Below, piece after piece: positions 18,028 to 27,072 of a DNA stretch of 64,000 bases (position 1 is the first letter of the stretch; each line of letters begins with the position of its first letter). The notes beneath the pieces are model-generated. The model had not been told where the DNA came from and made no database searches. It worked only from the letters and a program-made list of their open reading frames with translations. The DNA comes from Microbacterium limosum (GTDB lineage: Bacteria; Actinomycetota; Actinomycetes; Actinomycetales; Microbacteriaceae), in assembly GCF_036324365.1 (NCBI RefSeq), contig NZ_CP137080.1:1-64000 (forward strand), written 5' to 3'. Made by a program: the position numbers and the translations under genes.

Positions 18028-19821
18028 CTACTCGTCGTTCTGGCCGTTCCCTGAGCTGCTTCCGTTGCCGTTTCCGTTCCCGTTGCTGGCGCCGGACGCT
18101 TCCGCGATGGTCGCCTGCGCCTCGGGCGAGGTCGGCGAGATGCGCTCCCCGCCGCTGCCCCCGGCACACGTGACCGTGTAGGAGACGATGAGCGACTGCC
18201 CCTCCGCATCGGCGACGGTCACGTCGATCGGCCGCTCCGACGGTCCTGCGGAATACGTGGACTGTCCGTTGGAGAAGAGACCGTTGACCGCCGTGACGGT
18301 GTACGAGACGACCGATCCGCTTCCGGACGGGCAGCTGTAGCCGGTCCAGTTGACGGGCACCGACGATCCCGCCTCGACGGAGGAGGCGCCGCCGTCGATC
18401 GTCGGCGCGCTCGGGTCGGGCATCGGCGTGAGCGCGGCGTAGCGGGTGAGCGTGAGCGTCGTGCCCTCGGGGACGCGCGGCCCCGACGGGTCGACCTCGT
18501 AGACGATGCCCACCTCGCCGTCGTTGGATGCCGCGTTCCCGTTGACGCACGAGGCGTTCAGGCCCGCGTCGGAGGCGATCTGGCGCGCCTGCTCGCACTC
18601 CATGCCCTCGAGCCCCAGCGCGTCGACGTCCACGGTCGTGGGCGTCGGCGTCTCGTCGGGAGTCGACTGCGACGGGCTCGGCGCCGAACTCGTGGGCGAG
18701 CCGCTCGGGCCGCCTCCGCCTCCGCGGTCGGAGAGCAGCGCCCACAGCGAGAAGCCCAGCACGAGAAGAAGCAGCGCGATGAGCGCCACGAGCGGCCACG
18801 TCCAGGGGCTGCGCTTGCGCTTCCCGGTCTCGGGGGGAAGCGCGCCGCCGGCGCCCGCACCGAGGCCGGCCGCCGCGGCCGCCGTCGGCGTGAGCACGCG
18901 CGTGGCGTCGTCGCCCGCGGAGGGGGTGAGCAGCTGGGTGGCGTCGTCGCCCGCGAACCCCGCCCCCGCGATGGCGGGCACCGCCGCGATCGCCGCGGTG
19001 AGGTCGCCCCGACGCAGCGCGGAAGCGGCGCGAGCCACGGCGGCGGCGGACGCGGGGCGGTCCTCGGGCTTCTTGGCGATCATCGCCATCACGAGGTTGC
19101 GCACGGGCTCGGCGACCGTGGGGGGCAGCGGCGGAGGCTGCTCGTTGATCTGCGCCATGGCGATCGCGACCTGCGACTCGCCCGTGAAGGGGCGCTTACC
19201 GGCCAGGCACTCGTAGGCCACGATGCCGAGCGAGTAGATGTCGGTCGCCGGGGATGCCGGGTGGCCCGACGCCTGCTCGGGCGACAGGTACTGCACCGTT
19301 CCCATCACCTGGCCGGTGGCCGTCAGGGGCACCTGGTCGGCGATGCGGGCGATGCCGAAGTCGGTGATCTTCACCCGTCCGTCGGGGGTGATCAGCAGAT
19401 TGCCCGGCTTGATGTCGCGGTGCACGAGCCCCGCGGCGTGCGCGGCCTGCAGAGCGGCGGACGTCTGGGCGGTGATGTCGAGCGTCTTGTCGCTCGACAG
19501 GGCCCCCTCGCGCTCGAGGATCGTCGAGAGCGCCTCGCCCGGAACCAGCTCCATGACGAGGAAGGCGCTGCCGTTCTCCTCGCCGTAGTCGAAGACGCTC
19601 GCGATGCCCTCGTGGTTGACGAGCGCGGCGTGACGGGCCTCGGCGCGGAAGCGCTCGAGGAACCCGGGGTCGCCCATGTACTCGTCTTTGAGGATCTTGA
19701 TGGCGACCGTGCGTCCGATGACGTGGTCGGTGGCTTCCCAGACCTCGCCCATGCCGCCGATGGCGATGCGCGAGATCAGCTCGTAGCGTCCCCCGAAGGA
19801 CACACCCTGTGTCGGTCTCAT
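18028..19821 (-). CDS. pknA: Ser/Thr protein kinase PknA-like, with extended ectodomain
   Basis: The kinase domain has IGGMGEVW, Lys42 (VAIKIL), [16 protein letters not shown] and the APE-like SPEQ element. It is followed by an Ala-rich juxtamembrane segment with two similar motifs, DDATQLLTP and DDATRVLTP, which look like FHA-binding phosphothreonine sites. After the membrane helix (about residues 345-370) comes an unusually long extracellular part: a Ser/Pro/Thr linker, one PASTA-like domain ([20 protein letters not shown]), an Ig-like domain with Cys pairs, and a Gly/Asn/Ser tail. M. tuberculosis PknA is only 431 residues with almost no ectodomain. Start overlaps the pbpA stop by 4 bp. Confidence 0.92.
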   Translation of the reverse strand: MRPTQGVSFGGRYELISRIAIGGMGEVWEATDHVIGRTVAIKILKDEYMGDPGFLERFRAEARHAALVNHEGIASVFDYGEENGSAFLVMELVPGEALSTILEREGALSSDKTLDITAQTSAALQAAHAAGLVHRDIKPGNLLITPDGRVKITDFGIARIADQVPLTATGQVMGTVQYLSPEQASGHPASPATDIYSLGIVAYECLAGKRPFTGESQVAIAMAQINEQPPPLPPTVAEPVRNLVMAMIAKKPEDRPASAAAVARAASALRRGDLTAAIAAVPAIAGAGFAGDDATQLLTPSAGDDATRVLTPTAAAAAGLGAGAGGALPPETGKRKRSPWTWPLVALIALLLLVLGFSLWALLSDRGGGGGPSGSPTSSAPSPSQSTPDETPTPTTVDVDALGLEGMECEQARQIASDAGLNASCVNGNAASNDGEVGIVYEVDPSGPRVPEGTTLTLTRYAALTPMPDPSAPTIDGGASSVEAGSSVPVNWTGYSCPSGSGSVVSYTVTAVNGLFSNGQSTYSAGPSERPIDVTVADAEGQSLIVSYTVTCAGGSGGERISPTSPEAQATIAEASGASNGNGNGNGSSSGNGQNDE

Positions 19822-21275
19822 CCGTTCAGCACCGCCTCCATGACCGCCTTGCCGATCGGGGCGGCGATCCTGTTGGAAAGCCCCGACTGACCCAATCCTC
19901 CGCCGTCCTCGATCACAACGGCGACCGCGACCTGCGGGTCTTCGGCGGGTGCGAAGCCTGTGAACCAGAGCGTGTACGGGTCATCCGGTCCGTTCTCCGC
20001 CGTCCCGGTCTTCCCGGCCACCTCGACGCCCTCTATTCTTGCACCCGACGCGATGCCGTCCCGGACATTGGCCACCATCATCTGCGTCATCGTCGCGGCA
20101 TCCTCCTCGCTCAGGGCACGCTGGAACTCGCTGTCCTCGAAGACCTGCTGCGTGGACAGATCCGGACCGATCACGCGGTCGACCATCCGCGGGTTCATCA
20201 CGACGCCCTCGTTCGCGACGCCCGCCGAGACCATCGCCATCTGCAGGGGCGTCGCGCGGACGTCGCCCTGTCCGAAGCCGCTGAGAGCGGTCTGCGCGTC
20301 GTCGAGGGCACGCGGGTACGTCGAGGCGGTGGAGACCAGGGGAAGCTCGAATGAGCTGTTGAAGCCGTACTTCTCGGCCTCCTCGCGGATGGCGTTGTCG
20401 CCGAGCTGCACCGCGAGCTGCGCCATCGGGATGTTGCACGACAGGGCCAGCGCGGTGGCGAGGGTCACCGTCTCGCCGGGACCGCAGGTGCCACCGCCGG
20501 AGTTGCTGATCGAGTCGGAGGACCCGGGCAGCTGCCACCGGGCGGGGTTGTCGAAGGTCGACTCCGGCGTGTACTCGCCCGAGGCGAGCGCAGCCGAGGC
20601 GAGGACGAGCTTGAAGGTCGATCCGGGCGGGTTCAGGGCGCCCGCGATCGCGCGGTTCCCGAGCGGGTCGAGGGGGTCGGTCTCCAGGGCGGCGTACGTC
20701 TCGGTCACCGCCGCGTCGTCGTGCACCGCGAGGAGGTTCGTGTCGAAGCTCGGCGAGCTCACCATTGCCAGCACGCGGCCGGTGTCGGGCTCGATCGCGA
20801 GGACGGCGCCCTGAAGGTCGCCGAGAGCGTCGTATGCCGCGCGCTGCACCTGGGGATCGAGGCTGATCGACACGTTGGACCCCCGGGGGGTCTGACCGGT
20901 GAAGATCTGCTCGACACGCTGGAAGAACGCGGAGCCGCTGGACCCCGAGAGCTCCTGATTCATGGCCGCCTCGAGCCCCGTAGCCGATCCGAGCATCGGG
21001 TTGATGTAGCCCGTGACGGGGGCCCACATCTCGGCATCGGTGTAGACGCGCTGGAACGAGTAGATGTCGTTCGACGGCACCGAGTAGGCGATCGCCGCAC
21101 CCTCGGCGAGGATCGCGCCGCGCTGCACCTGGTAGCTGTCGTAGAGCGCACGGGTGTTGCGGGGGTTCTCCGACAGGGCCTCGGCCTGAACGACCTGGAT
21201 CCAGCTGGTCGCGCCGAACAGCGCGAGGAACATCGCGAGGATGACGATGGAGAGGCGCCTCAGCTCCTTGTTCAT
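19818..21275 (-). CDS. pbpA: Class B penicillin-binding protein PbpA
   Basis: PbpA is a peptidoglycan transpeptidase for septal synthesis and works with the RodA/FtsW-type glycosyltransferase encoded next to it. The 485-residue product has one N-terminal membrane anchor (about residues 9-28), a dimerisation domain and the transpeptidase. The active-site motifs are SxxK in PPGSTFKL, SxN in LSCN, and KTGT. The ATG at 21275 gives [17 protein letters not shown], the expected N terminus. It overlaps rodA and pknA by 4 bp at either side. Confidence 0.96.
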   Translation of the reverse strand: MNKELRRLSIVILAMFLALFGATSWIQVVQAEALSENPRNTRALYDSYQVQRGAILAEGAAIAYSVPSNDIYSFQRVYTDAEMWAPVTGYINPMLGSATGLEAAMNQELSGSSGSAFFQRVEQIFTGQTPRGSNVSISLDPQVQRAAYDALGDLQGAVLAIEPDTGRVLAMVSSPSFDTNLLAVHDDAAVTETYAALETDPLDPLGNRAIAGALNPPGSTFKLVLASAALASGEYTPESTFDNPARWQLPGSSDSISNSGGGTCGPGETVTLATALALSCNIPMAQLAVQLGDNAIREEAEKYGFNSSFELPLVSTASTYPRALDDAQTALSGFGQGDVRATPLQMAMVSAGVANEGVVMNPRMVDRVIGPDLSTQQVFEDSEFQRALSEEDAATMTQMMVANVRDGIASGARIEGVEVAGKTGTAENGPDDPYTLWFTGFAPAEDPQVAVAVVIEDGGGLGQSGLSNRIAAPIGKAVMEAVLNG

Positions 21276-22675
21276 CCGATCACCACCCGGGGCTTGGAAC
21301 GCACGGCATCCGACAGGCGCAGCAGCAGGGCGACGATGATCCAGTTCGCGATCAGCGACGACCCTCCGGCGGCCAGGAACGGCGTGGTGAGCCCCGTGAG
21401 CGGGATGACGCGGGTGACGCCGCCCACCATGATGAACACCTGCAGGGCGATCGTGAACGACAGGCCCGTCGCGAGCAGCTTGCCGAAGTCGTCCTGGCCC
21501 GCCATGCCGATCCGGATTCCGCGGCTGACGAAGATCATGTAGAGGCAGAGGATCGCGAACACCCCGATGAGGCCGAGCTCCTCGCCGAGGCTCGGAAGGA
21601 TGTAGTCGCTCTGCGACAGCGGGGTGAGGTACGGCCGTCCCTCGCCGAGGCCGGTGCCGAGCAGCCCGCCCTGCGCGAGCCCGAAGATGCCCTGCACGAG
21701 CTGGTAGCTGCCGCGCGGCGCGTCGATCATGGCGGGGTCGAAGGCATTCAGCCAGGCCGAGAACCGCGACCCCACGTACGACATCACCTGCGAGGCCAGG
21801 AGCACCCCGGCGATGGCGAGGCCGAGGCCGATGAGCACCCAGCTCGTGCGGCTCGTGGCCGTGTAGAGCATCGCGATGAACATGCCGAAGATGAGCACGC
21901 TCGTGCCGATGTCGCGCTGGAGCACGATGATGCCGAGCGAGATGAGCCAGAGGACGAGGAGGGGACCGAACTCCCGCGCCCGCGGCCACGTGAGTCCGAG
22001 GAACCGGTGACCGGTGGAGGCGAGGCTCTCGCGGGTGCGTACGAGGTAGCCGGCGAAGAAGATCGCGAGCGAGATCTTCGCCAGCTCGGCGGGCTGGAAC
22101 GTGAAGAATCCGCCGATCGACACCCAGACCGCGGCGCCCGCGCCCTCCGCGGCGAGGCCCGGGATGACGGGGAGCAGCAGCAGCGCGAGGCCCACGAACC
22201 CGGCGATGTAGGTATAGCGGAAGAGCACGCGGTAGTTGTGCAGGAAGAACACGACGGCCACGGCACCGGCGATAGCGATCGCCGTCCACGCCATCTGCCG
22301 GGTGGAGTAGGCGTTCCACCCCTCCACGTCGGTGGCGAGGTCGATGCGGTAGATCATCGCGATGCCCAGACCCGTCAGGGTCGTGGCGATCGGGACGACG
22401 AGCGGGTCGGCGTTCGGCGCGCGAAGACGCAGCACGACGTGCAGCACCAGCACCAGCGCCGCGAGCACGCCCGCGTAGATGAGGATCGACCAGTCCACCG
22501 CGCCGAGCGCACCCAGCTGCACGAGCGCGATGGCGCCGCCGGAGACGGCGAAGGCGAGCACGAGCAGACCGAGCTCGCGATTGCGGTGGGTCTGCGGCAT
22601 CCGCAGCTTCTTGAGGGCGCGGATGACGGTGGTGTCCGCCGCTACGGGCGCGGTGTCGTTCGTCGACGCGGTCAT
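21272..22675 (-). CDS. rodA: RodA/FtsW-family peptidoglycan glycosyltransferase
   Basis: SEDS proteins polymerise lipid II into glycan strands. The 467-residue membrane protein has about ten helices and the family signatures: a W-S-GGFFTFQPAELAKI loop, RDIGTSVLIFG, and the C-terminal GLTTPFLAAGGSSLIAN region. In M. tuberculosis this gene between pbpA and pstP is called rodA, though it groups near FtsW; its pairing with pbpA suggests a joint synthase complex. It overlaps the neighbouring genes by 4 bp at each end. Confidence 0.95.
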   Translation of the reverse strand: MTASTNDTAPVAADTTVIRALKKLRMPQTHRNRELGLLVLAFAVSGGAIALVQLGALGAVDWSILIYAGVLAALVLVLHVVLRLRAPNADPLVVPIATTLTGLGIAMIYRIDLATDVEGWNAYSTRQMAWTAIAIAGAVAVVFFLHNYRVLFRYTYIAGFVGLALLLLPVIPGLAAEGAGAAVWVSIGGFFTFQPAELAKISLAIFFAGYLVRTRESLASTGHRFLGLTWPRAREFGPLLVLWLISLGIIVLQRDIGTSVLIFGMFIAMLYTATSRTSWVLIGLGLAIAGVLLASQVMSYVGSRFSAWLNAFDPAMIDAPRGSYQLVQGIFGLAQGGLLGTGLGEGRPYLTPLSQSDYILPSLGEELGLIGVFAILCLYMIFVSRGIRIGMAGQDDFGKLLATGLSFTIALQVFIMVGGVTRVIPLTGLTTPFLAAGGSSLIANWIIVALLLRLSDAVRSKPRVVIG

Positions 22676-23964
22676 CCTGCCGCCTCCGCCTGTCGCCGGA
22701 GCCGGTCGACGATCTCGCGGGCCTCGGTCAGGGAGCCCGCCGAGATCGTCGTCTCGACGGTCTGACGGGTGAACTCGGGCAGGTCGGCGAGGTCGATGCC
22801 GGTCTGCTCGTACTCGCTCGACAGCGCGATGGGCCCGATGTCCTGCTGCACCCCGCGGTAGATCACGACGGAGGTCTCATCGGCGCCCACGAAGAAGCGC
22901 GTCTGCGTCCAGTTGTATGCGAGAACGAGCCCGCCCATCATGAGCGCGATCACGACGACCGCCCCCACGATCCAGCCGATCCGCCGGCGCCTGGCGCGTC
23001 GCCGGTCCTCCTCGATCAGCTCCTCGAGGAACTCCGCGTCGGGTTCGAAGTGCGTCGGCTCGTTCGCGGCCTGACGATTCGGGTGCAGCCAGCCGGTCCA
23101 TCCCGGGCGGGCGGAGCTCGGCACGTCGATATCGAGCGGGGTCGATGCCGAACCGACGATCGTGGGCGTGCCCGTGACGACCGGGTGCGGGCCGCCGACG
23201 TCGACGATGACGATCGTGACGTTGTCGGGGGCCCCGCCATCCAGCGTCTGCTTGAGAAGCAGGTCGCACGTGCGGGCCGGGGTGAAGCCCTGCGAGAGGA
23301 TCTTGGTGGTGTGGGCGTCGTCGACGACGCCCGAGAGGCCGTCGGAGCACAGCAGCCAGCGGTCGCCCGGCTGGGTCGCCATGATGAACGTGTCGACCTC
23401 GGGGTCGGGGTCCATGTCGCCGAGCACGCGCATGAGCACCGAGCGACGCGGGTGGTACCGCGCCTCTTCGACCGTGATGCGGCCCGAGTCCACGAGGCGC
23501 TGAACGAACGTGTGGTCGGCCGTGATCTGGGTGAGCTGTCCCTCGCGGAAGAGGTAGACCCGCGAGTCGCCGATGTGGGCGATGACGGCGTGCTGGTCGA
23601 CCATCATGAGAGCGCTGACGGTGGTGCCCATCCCCGAGAGCTCGGGGCGGCGGCCCACCATGGCGATGATGTCGCCGGCCGTCCCCGTGATGGCCTCGCG
23701 CAGGCTGCGCTCCGCGTCGCCGCTCGAGGCGAACGGGCGATCGAGATCCTCGAGTCGGCGGATCGCCAGCGACGACGCGACGTCGCCGCCCGCGTGGCCG
23801 CCCATGCCGTCGGCGACGACGAAGAGATTGGACCCGGCATAGCCGGAATCCTGGTTGTTCGAGCGCACCTTTCCCGTATGGGAGAGCGCCGCGGAGGAGC
23901 CCTGGAAGATGATCGGCCTACTTCCGCAGCTCGAACGTCGTGGCGCCCACCTTGATGGGCGCAC
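22672..23964 (-). CDS. pstP: PP2C-family protein phosphatase PstP
   Basis: PstP removes phosphate from PknA/PknB and their substrates. The catalytic domain shows HTGKVRSNNQDS, VVADGMGGHAGG, HIGDSRVYL, CSDGLSGVV and PDNVTIVIVDV, so all metal-binding Asp residues are present. A membrane helix (about residues 325-348 of 430) leads to a short extracellular tail. The start is unusual: the only canonical in-frame start is the GTG at 23964, 47 bp inside fhaB and without a ribosome site, while the homologous region begins near an ATC pair at 23908-23913 just after the fhaB stop. Confidence 0.9.
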   Translation of the reverse strand: MRPSRWAPRRSSCGSRPIIFQGSSAALSHTGKVRSNNQDSGYAGSNLFVVADGMGGHAGGDVASSLAIRRLEDLDRPFASSGDAERSLREAITGTAGDIIAMVGRRPELSGMGTTVSALMMVDQHAVIAHIGDSRVYLFREGQLTQITADHTFVQRLVDSGRITVEEARYHPRRSVLMRVLGDMDPDPEVDTFIMATQPGDRWLLCSDGLSGVVDDAHTTKILSQGFTPARTCDLLLKQTLDGGAPDNVTIVIVDVGGPHPVVTGTPTIVGSASTPLDIDVPSSARPGWTGWLHPNRQAANEPTHFEPDAEFLEELIEEDRRRARRRRIGWIVGAVVVIALMMGGLVLAYNWTQTRFFVGADETSVVIYRGVQQDIGPIALSSEYEQTGIDLADLPEFTRQTVETTISAGSLTEAREIVDRLRRQAEAAG

Positions 23965-24448
23965 CGATCTGCACGGGCGTGGGCGTGTGCACGCGCGCGC
24001 CGTCGTGCCACGTTCCGTTGGTGGAATCGAGGTCCTGGATCATCCACTGATCTCCCCACAGCACGAGCCGCGCATGGTGGCTCGAGGTGTAGTCGTCGCG
24101 GATGACGAGGCCCGACTCGCTCGAGCGGCCGATCGTGAGGGGCTCGGTGCCGAGCGGAAGCTCGAGACCCGTCTTCGGGCCCGACGTGATGACGATGCGC
24201 TGCACCGTCTCGATGGTCGCCGCGCCGCCCTTGCCCGGCGAGGGGGCGCGGCGGGGGGCCGCGGCGGGTTCGGCTCGGGGTGCCGGTGTGGCCGGTGCGG
24301 GCGGCGCCGCGGCCTCGGCGGGAACCGGCATCTGCCGCACCTTCATCCCGAAGAGATCAGCGCGCATCGAATACACGACGACGAACACGAAGCCCCACAG
24401 CAGCACGAGGAAGCCGATGCGCAGGAGTAAGAGGGTGAGCTCGCTCAT
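23918..24448 (-). CDS. fhaB: FHA-domain protein FhaB (FipA-like)
   Basis: FhaB binds phosphothreonine proteins and links PknA/PknB signalling to division. The 176-residue protein has an N-terminal membrane helix (about residues 5-25, LLLLRIGFLVLLWGFVFVVVY), a Pro/Ala linker, and an FHA domain with GRSSESGLV, SHHARL and STNGTW (the phosphopeptide Arg/Ser/His/Asn residues). A Thr-containing segment ATIETVQ lies just before the FHA domain, matching the ETTR-type motif phosphorylated by PknB in homologues. ATG overlaps the fhaA stop by 4 bp. Confidence 0.95.
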   Translation of the reverse strand: MSELTLLLLRIGFLVLLWGFVFVVVYSMRADLFGMKVRQMPVPAEAAAPPAPATPAPRAEPAAAPRRAPSPGKGGAATIETVQRIVITSGPKTGLELPLGTEPLTIGRSSESGLVIRDDYTSSHHARLVLWGDQWMIQDLDSTNGTWHDGARVHTPTPVQIGAPIKVGATTFELRK

Positions 24449-25191
24449 CCGCGCCCTCCTCTGTCCCGCGCGTCGAACACCTGGGTCGCGTCCGAGGGCC
24501 GCGGGGGTCGGGGCGGGGCGCTCGGACGCGCCTGCGCCACGACGCGGAACACGATCTGGGTGCGACCGATCCGGATGGTGGAGTCGGGGGTGAGCGGAGC
24601 CTCGCTGATCTTTCGACCGTCGAGCGTCGTGCCGTTCGTCGATCCCAGGTCGCGGACCATCGCGCGCTCGCCGTCCCACAGGATCTCGACGTGCTTGCGG
24701 CTGGTCCCGGAGTCGGCGAGTGTGATGTCGGCGTCGCTGCCGCGCCCGATGACGGTGCGACTGGCCGAGAGGGGATGCCGCGTGCCGTCGATATCGAGCA
24801 CCGCGCGCCACGACACCTGACCCTCCTGGGTCGCGGAGGCGACGCGCAGGGTCCCGGGCGAGAGCTGCGGGTCCGCCGTGAGGGAGACGGAGACGGGGCC
24901 GGCGAACGAGTAGCCCTGCGCCTTGGCGTGGGACTCGACGAGCGTGTGGAGCTCGGTCAGCAGCGCGGTTCCGAGCCCCGCCATGCGCGCGTGGTCGTCG
25001 GGCGAGAGGGAGACCTCGAGCGTGTTGGGCGCGAGGATGCGGTCGCGGCTGACGACGGCGGCCTTCGTGTCGATCTCGCGGCGCAGGGCCGAGGCGATCT
25101 CGACAGGCTGGATGCCGCTGCGGAAGGTCTTCGCGAAGGCGCCGTTCACGGCGCGCTCGAGACCCTTCTCGAAGCTGTCAAGTAGTCCCAC
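24445..25191 (-). CDS. fhaA: FHA-domain protein FhaA
   Basis: FhaA carries an N-terminal DUF3662 domain (about residues 1-120; GLLDSFEKGLERAVNGAFAK) and a C-terminal FHA domain with GRGSDADIT, SRKHVEI and STNGTTLDG. In mycobacteria FhaA interacts with the FHA-binding pseudokinase domain of MviN and with PbpA. At 248 residues it lacks the very long Gln/Pro/Tyr-rich linker of the mycobacterial protein. The GTG at 25191 has AGGAG 3-9 nt upstream. It is the first gene of the seven-gene leftward cell-wall operon. Confidence 0.94.
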   Translation of the reverse strand: MGLLDSFEKGLERAVNGAFAKTFRSGIQPVEIASALRREIDTKAAVVSRDRILAPNTLEVSLSPDDHARMAGLGTALLTELHTLVESHAKAQGYSFAGPVSVSLTADPQLSPGTLRVASATQEGQVSWRAVLDIDGTRHPLSASRTVIGRGSDADITLADSGTSRKHVEILWDGERAMVRDLGSTNGTTLDGRKISEAPLTPDSTIRIGRTQIVFRVVAQARPSAPPRPPRPSDATQVFDARDRGGRG

Positions 25192-25340
25192 GGGGCTCCT
25201 CAGGCCGGGCGGATGGTAGGCCCATCGTAGCCAGCCACCCTGGCAGGGCCCGCAAAAGGGGTGCGGATGGCGGCGAAATGCGGGTTCGGCGCCGTGATAT
25301 CCTCGGAAAGTTGAGGTGCGGGCGAAGGCCTTCTCTCGAT

Positions 25341-25424
25341 GCGCGAGTGGCGGAATAGGTAGACGCGCTGGCTTCAGGTGCCAGTGCCCGCAAGGGCGTG
25401 GGGGTTCAAGTCCCCCCTCGCGCA
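25341..25424 (+). tRNA. tRNA-Leu (CAG)
   Basis: The 84-nt class II tRNA has acceptor arms GCGCGAG/CTCGCGC, anticodon loop TTCAGGT (anticodon CAG), a variable arm TGCCCGCAAGGGCG, and T-arm with GGTTCAAGTC. CCA is not encoded. A degenerate, structured spacer follows directly. Confidence 0.96.
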
Positions 25425-25793
25425 CAGTGTGTCCTGGGTCGCGACATCGTTTACGAACGTGTCGTGGCTCAGGGCTTTTTTGTGGGTTCAGCGGGTTGAC
25501 GGTGACGGGCTGTCGGTGAGTCGGGTCATCGTGGACGGGGCGGTTCATGGCTGGCGGGGTTGGTAGTCGCGTGCCGGCTCCGGCGACCGCGAGCTGGCGT
25601 TGGTGGAGTCGCAGGAGTCGTACGCGAGCCCCCCGATGCAGTTCGCCGTCACGCGGGTGCGCTGACCCCGCCCCGAGGCAGGCGAACGCCCGAGGACAGG
25701 AGGATCCTGGGCGAATTCTCCTGTTCCGGGGCGAACGCCTGCGCCCGCCCTGCCACCGTGATCATGCCAGCGGGCGGGAATCTACAATGCCGC
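25425..25793. other. Gene-free, degenerate spacer after tRNA-Leu
   Basis: This 369-bp stretch has no convincing gene. The start (from 25430, TGTCCTGGGTCGCGACATCG) resembles the terminal sequence I associate with IS481-type elements in related actinobacteria, but I see neither a transposase nor a matching second end. A short open frame at 25567-25662 (RELALVESQESYASPP within it) with a stop at 25663-25665 looks like a gene-end relic. A strong hairpin lies at 25679-25741. Confidence 0.4.
25679..25741. repeat. 24-bp imperfect inverted repeat (stem-loop)
   Basis: Arms 25679-25702 and 25718-25741 match at 19 of 24 positions, with a 15-nt loop. The outer and inner parts of the stem (CAGGCG, CGCCC, ACAGGAG) are perfect. 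GGCGAACGCC also occurs as a direct copy in both arms (25681-25690 and 25730-25739). It lies 52 bp beyond the stop of the leftward GNAT gene, so it may be its terminator, or a small mobile relic. Confidence 0.55.
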
Positions 25794-26285
25794 CTACCGG
25801 CCGTCGAGGGTGGGCAGGAGCGTGTAGACGAGTTCGTCCACGTCGTCCCCGACGCCCGGGGCGAAGACCGTCGAGCGGGAGACCTCGGTGAAGCCGCCGT
25901 GCTCGAGCACGGCGACCGCCGCACCATTGTGGGCGGCGACGCGCGCGTAGAGCGGCCGGTCGGGCTCACGGTCCACAAGGAGCCTCAGCGCCTCCGAGGC
26001 GACGCCGCGATGCCATGCGTGTGCGGCGATCCAGAGCGTCACCTCGCGGTCGTCGTCGACCGTGAACAGCGCCGCCGTGCCGGCGAACCCGCCGTCTTCG
26101 GTGACCACGAACATGTCGACGCCCGGCGCATCGCGATGACGCACGATCCACTCGTCGAACTCGGCGCGGTCGTCGGGGTGCTCGGCGGTGAAGGCAGCCA
26201 TCCGCCGCGCGTCTGGTTCGCGCATCATCTCGAAGATCGCGTCGAGGTCGTCGTCCTCGACACCGCGCAGGGACACGTGGGCCAT
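25794..26285 (-). CDS. GNAT family N-acetyltransferase
   Basis: A 163-residue protein with the GNAT acetyltransferase fold (RimJ/RimL-like): N-terminal VSLRGVEDDDLDAIFEMM, beta strands around VDMFVVTEDGGFAGTAALFT, the acetyl-CoA loop region in AWHRGVASEALRLLV and the C-terminal LEHGGFTEV motif. The Q/RxxGxG/A loop is present in degenerate form. The substrate is unknown. I chose the ATG at 26285 over the GTG at 26294 because a TAGGGT box ends 7 nt upstream of it. Confidence 0.82.
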   Translation of the reverse strand: MAHVSLRGVEDDDLDAIFEMMREPDARRMAAFTAEHPDDRAEFDEWIVRHRDAPGVDMFVVTEDGGFAGTAALFTVDDDREVTLWIAAHAWHRGVASEALRLLVDREPDRPLYARVAAHNGAAVAVLEHGGFTEVSRSTVFAPGVGDDVDELVYTLLPTLDGR

Positions 26286-26292
26286 GACGGAC

Positions 26293-26298
26293 ACCCTA
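26293..26298 (-). promoter_or_regulatory. -10 box for a leaderless GNAT transcript
   Basis: On the minus strand TAGGGT lies 7 nt before the ATG at 26285. It overlaps the codon of the alternative upstream GTG, which argues against that start. Confidence 0.38.
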
Positions 26299-26316
26299 CG
26301 CGCGGCCGCGCCTCTG

Positions 26317-26961
26317 TCAGGCCAGACCGTGCTGGTCGCGCACGATCCGCTCTGCCTCGTCGGCGTCGCGGGTCTGGACGGCCCGATGCAGCGACCGGAA
26401 CGATTCGGCGGCGCGCTCGCTGTCTCCGTCGTAGGGGAGCCAAGCGCCTACGACGCGGATGACGGGGACGTGGGTCTCGCGGATGACCGACGTCAGCATC
26501 CGGTTGCCGCTCGCGATGGTCGAGATGCGGTGGAAGGCGACCATGCGCTCCATGAACCGGGCGGGATCGGCCGCCTCGGCGGCATCCACGATCTCATCGA
26601 TCAGACCGCAGAGCTCCGCGATCTTGGCGTCGTCCGCACGCCGGACGGCCTGCCGGAGCGCGGCGGCCGAGACGTAGCCGATGTACTCGGTCGCCTCCGC
26701 GGCGGCGGCGTCGTCGGGGGTCGTGACCCGCGTGTAGCGGTGGGCCGCGATCTCGACCAGCCCCTGTCGTTCGAGGCGCTGGATCGCCTCCCGCACGGGC
26801 GTGCGGGAGATGCCGTACAGCTGGGCGATCTCGACGTCGCGGATGTGCTCGCCACCGGCGAGGCGTCCGTTGACGATGGCGCTGGCGAGGAGGTCGTAGA
26901 CCTCGTCGGCAAGGGCGGAGCCGTGGGCTTCCAGACGACGTTCGGGCGCGTCAAGGGGCAT
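26317..26961 (-). CDS. GntR (FadR-type) transcriptional regulator
   Basis: The 214-residue protein has an N-terminal winged helix (about residues 18-75; GEHIRDVEIAQLYGISRTPV with REAIQRLERQGLV) and an all-helical FCD ligand domain, in which RFMERMVAFHR supplies His/Asp-type metal ligands. FadR-type regulators respond to small organic acids or sugars acids. The ATG at 26961 gives a short N terminus in line with the family. It sits between the GNAT gene and the lipid-modifying enzyme gene; its targets are unknown. Confidence 0.88.
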   Translation of the reverse strand: MPLDAPERRLEAHGSALADEVYDLLASAIVNGRLAGGEHIRDVEIAQLYGISRTPVREAIQRLERQGLVEIAAHRYTRVTTPDDAAAAEATEYIGYVSAAALRQAVRRADDAKIAELCGLIDEIVDAAEAADPARFMERMVAFHRISTIASGNRMLTSVIRETHVPVIRVVGAWLPYDGDSERAAESFRSLHRAVQTRDADEAERIVRDQHGLA

Positions 26962-27072
26962 GGTGGAGCAGCCTTCGTTAGAGGCATGGCGGGAGAACCG
27001 CCGTTCGGGTGGTGGCGTCATCATACGACGGCGATCGCGCCGTCGCACATACGCGGCCCGTTCGGCGGCGGG

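Noticed and set aside
25547..25891. Possible small Arg/Ser-rich protein after tRNA-Leu
   Set aside because: Low-complexity composition, no ribosome site, overlaps the hairpin and the GNAT gene end.
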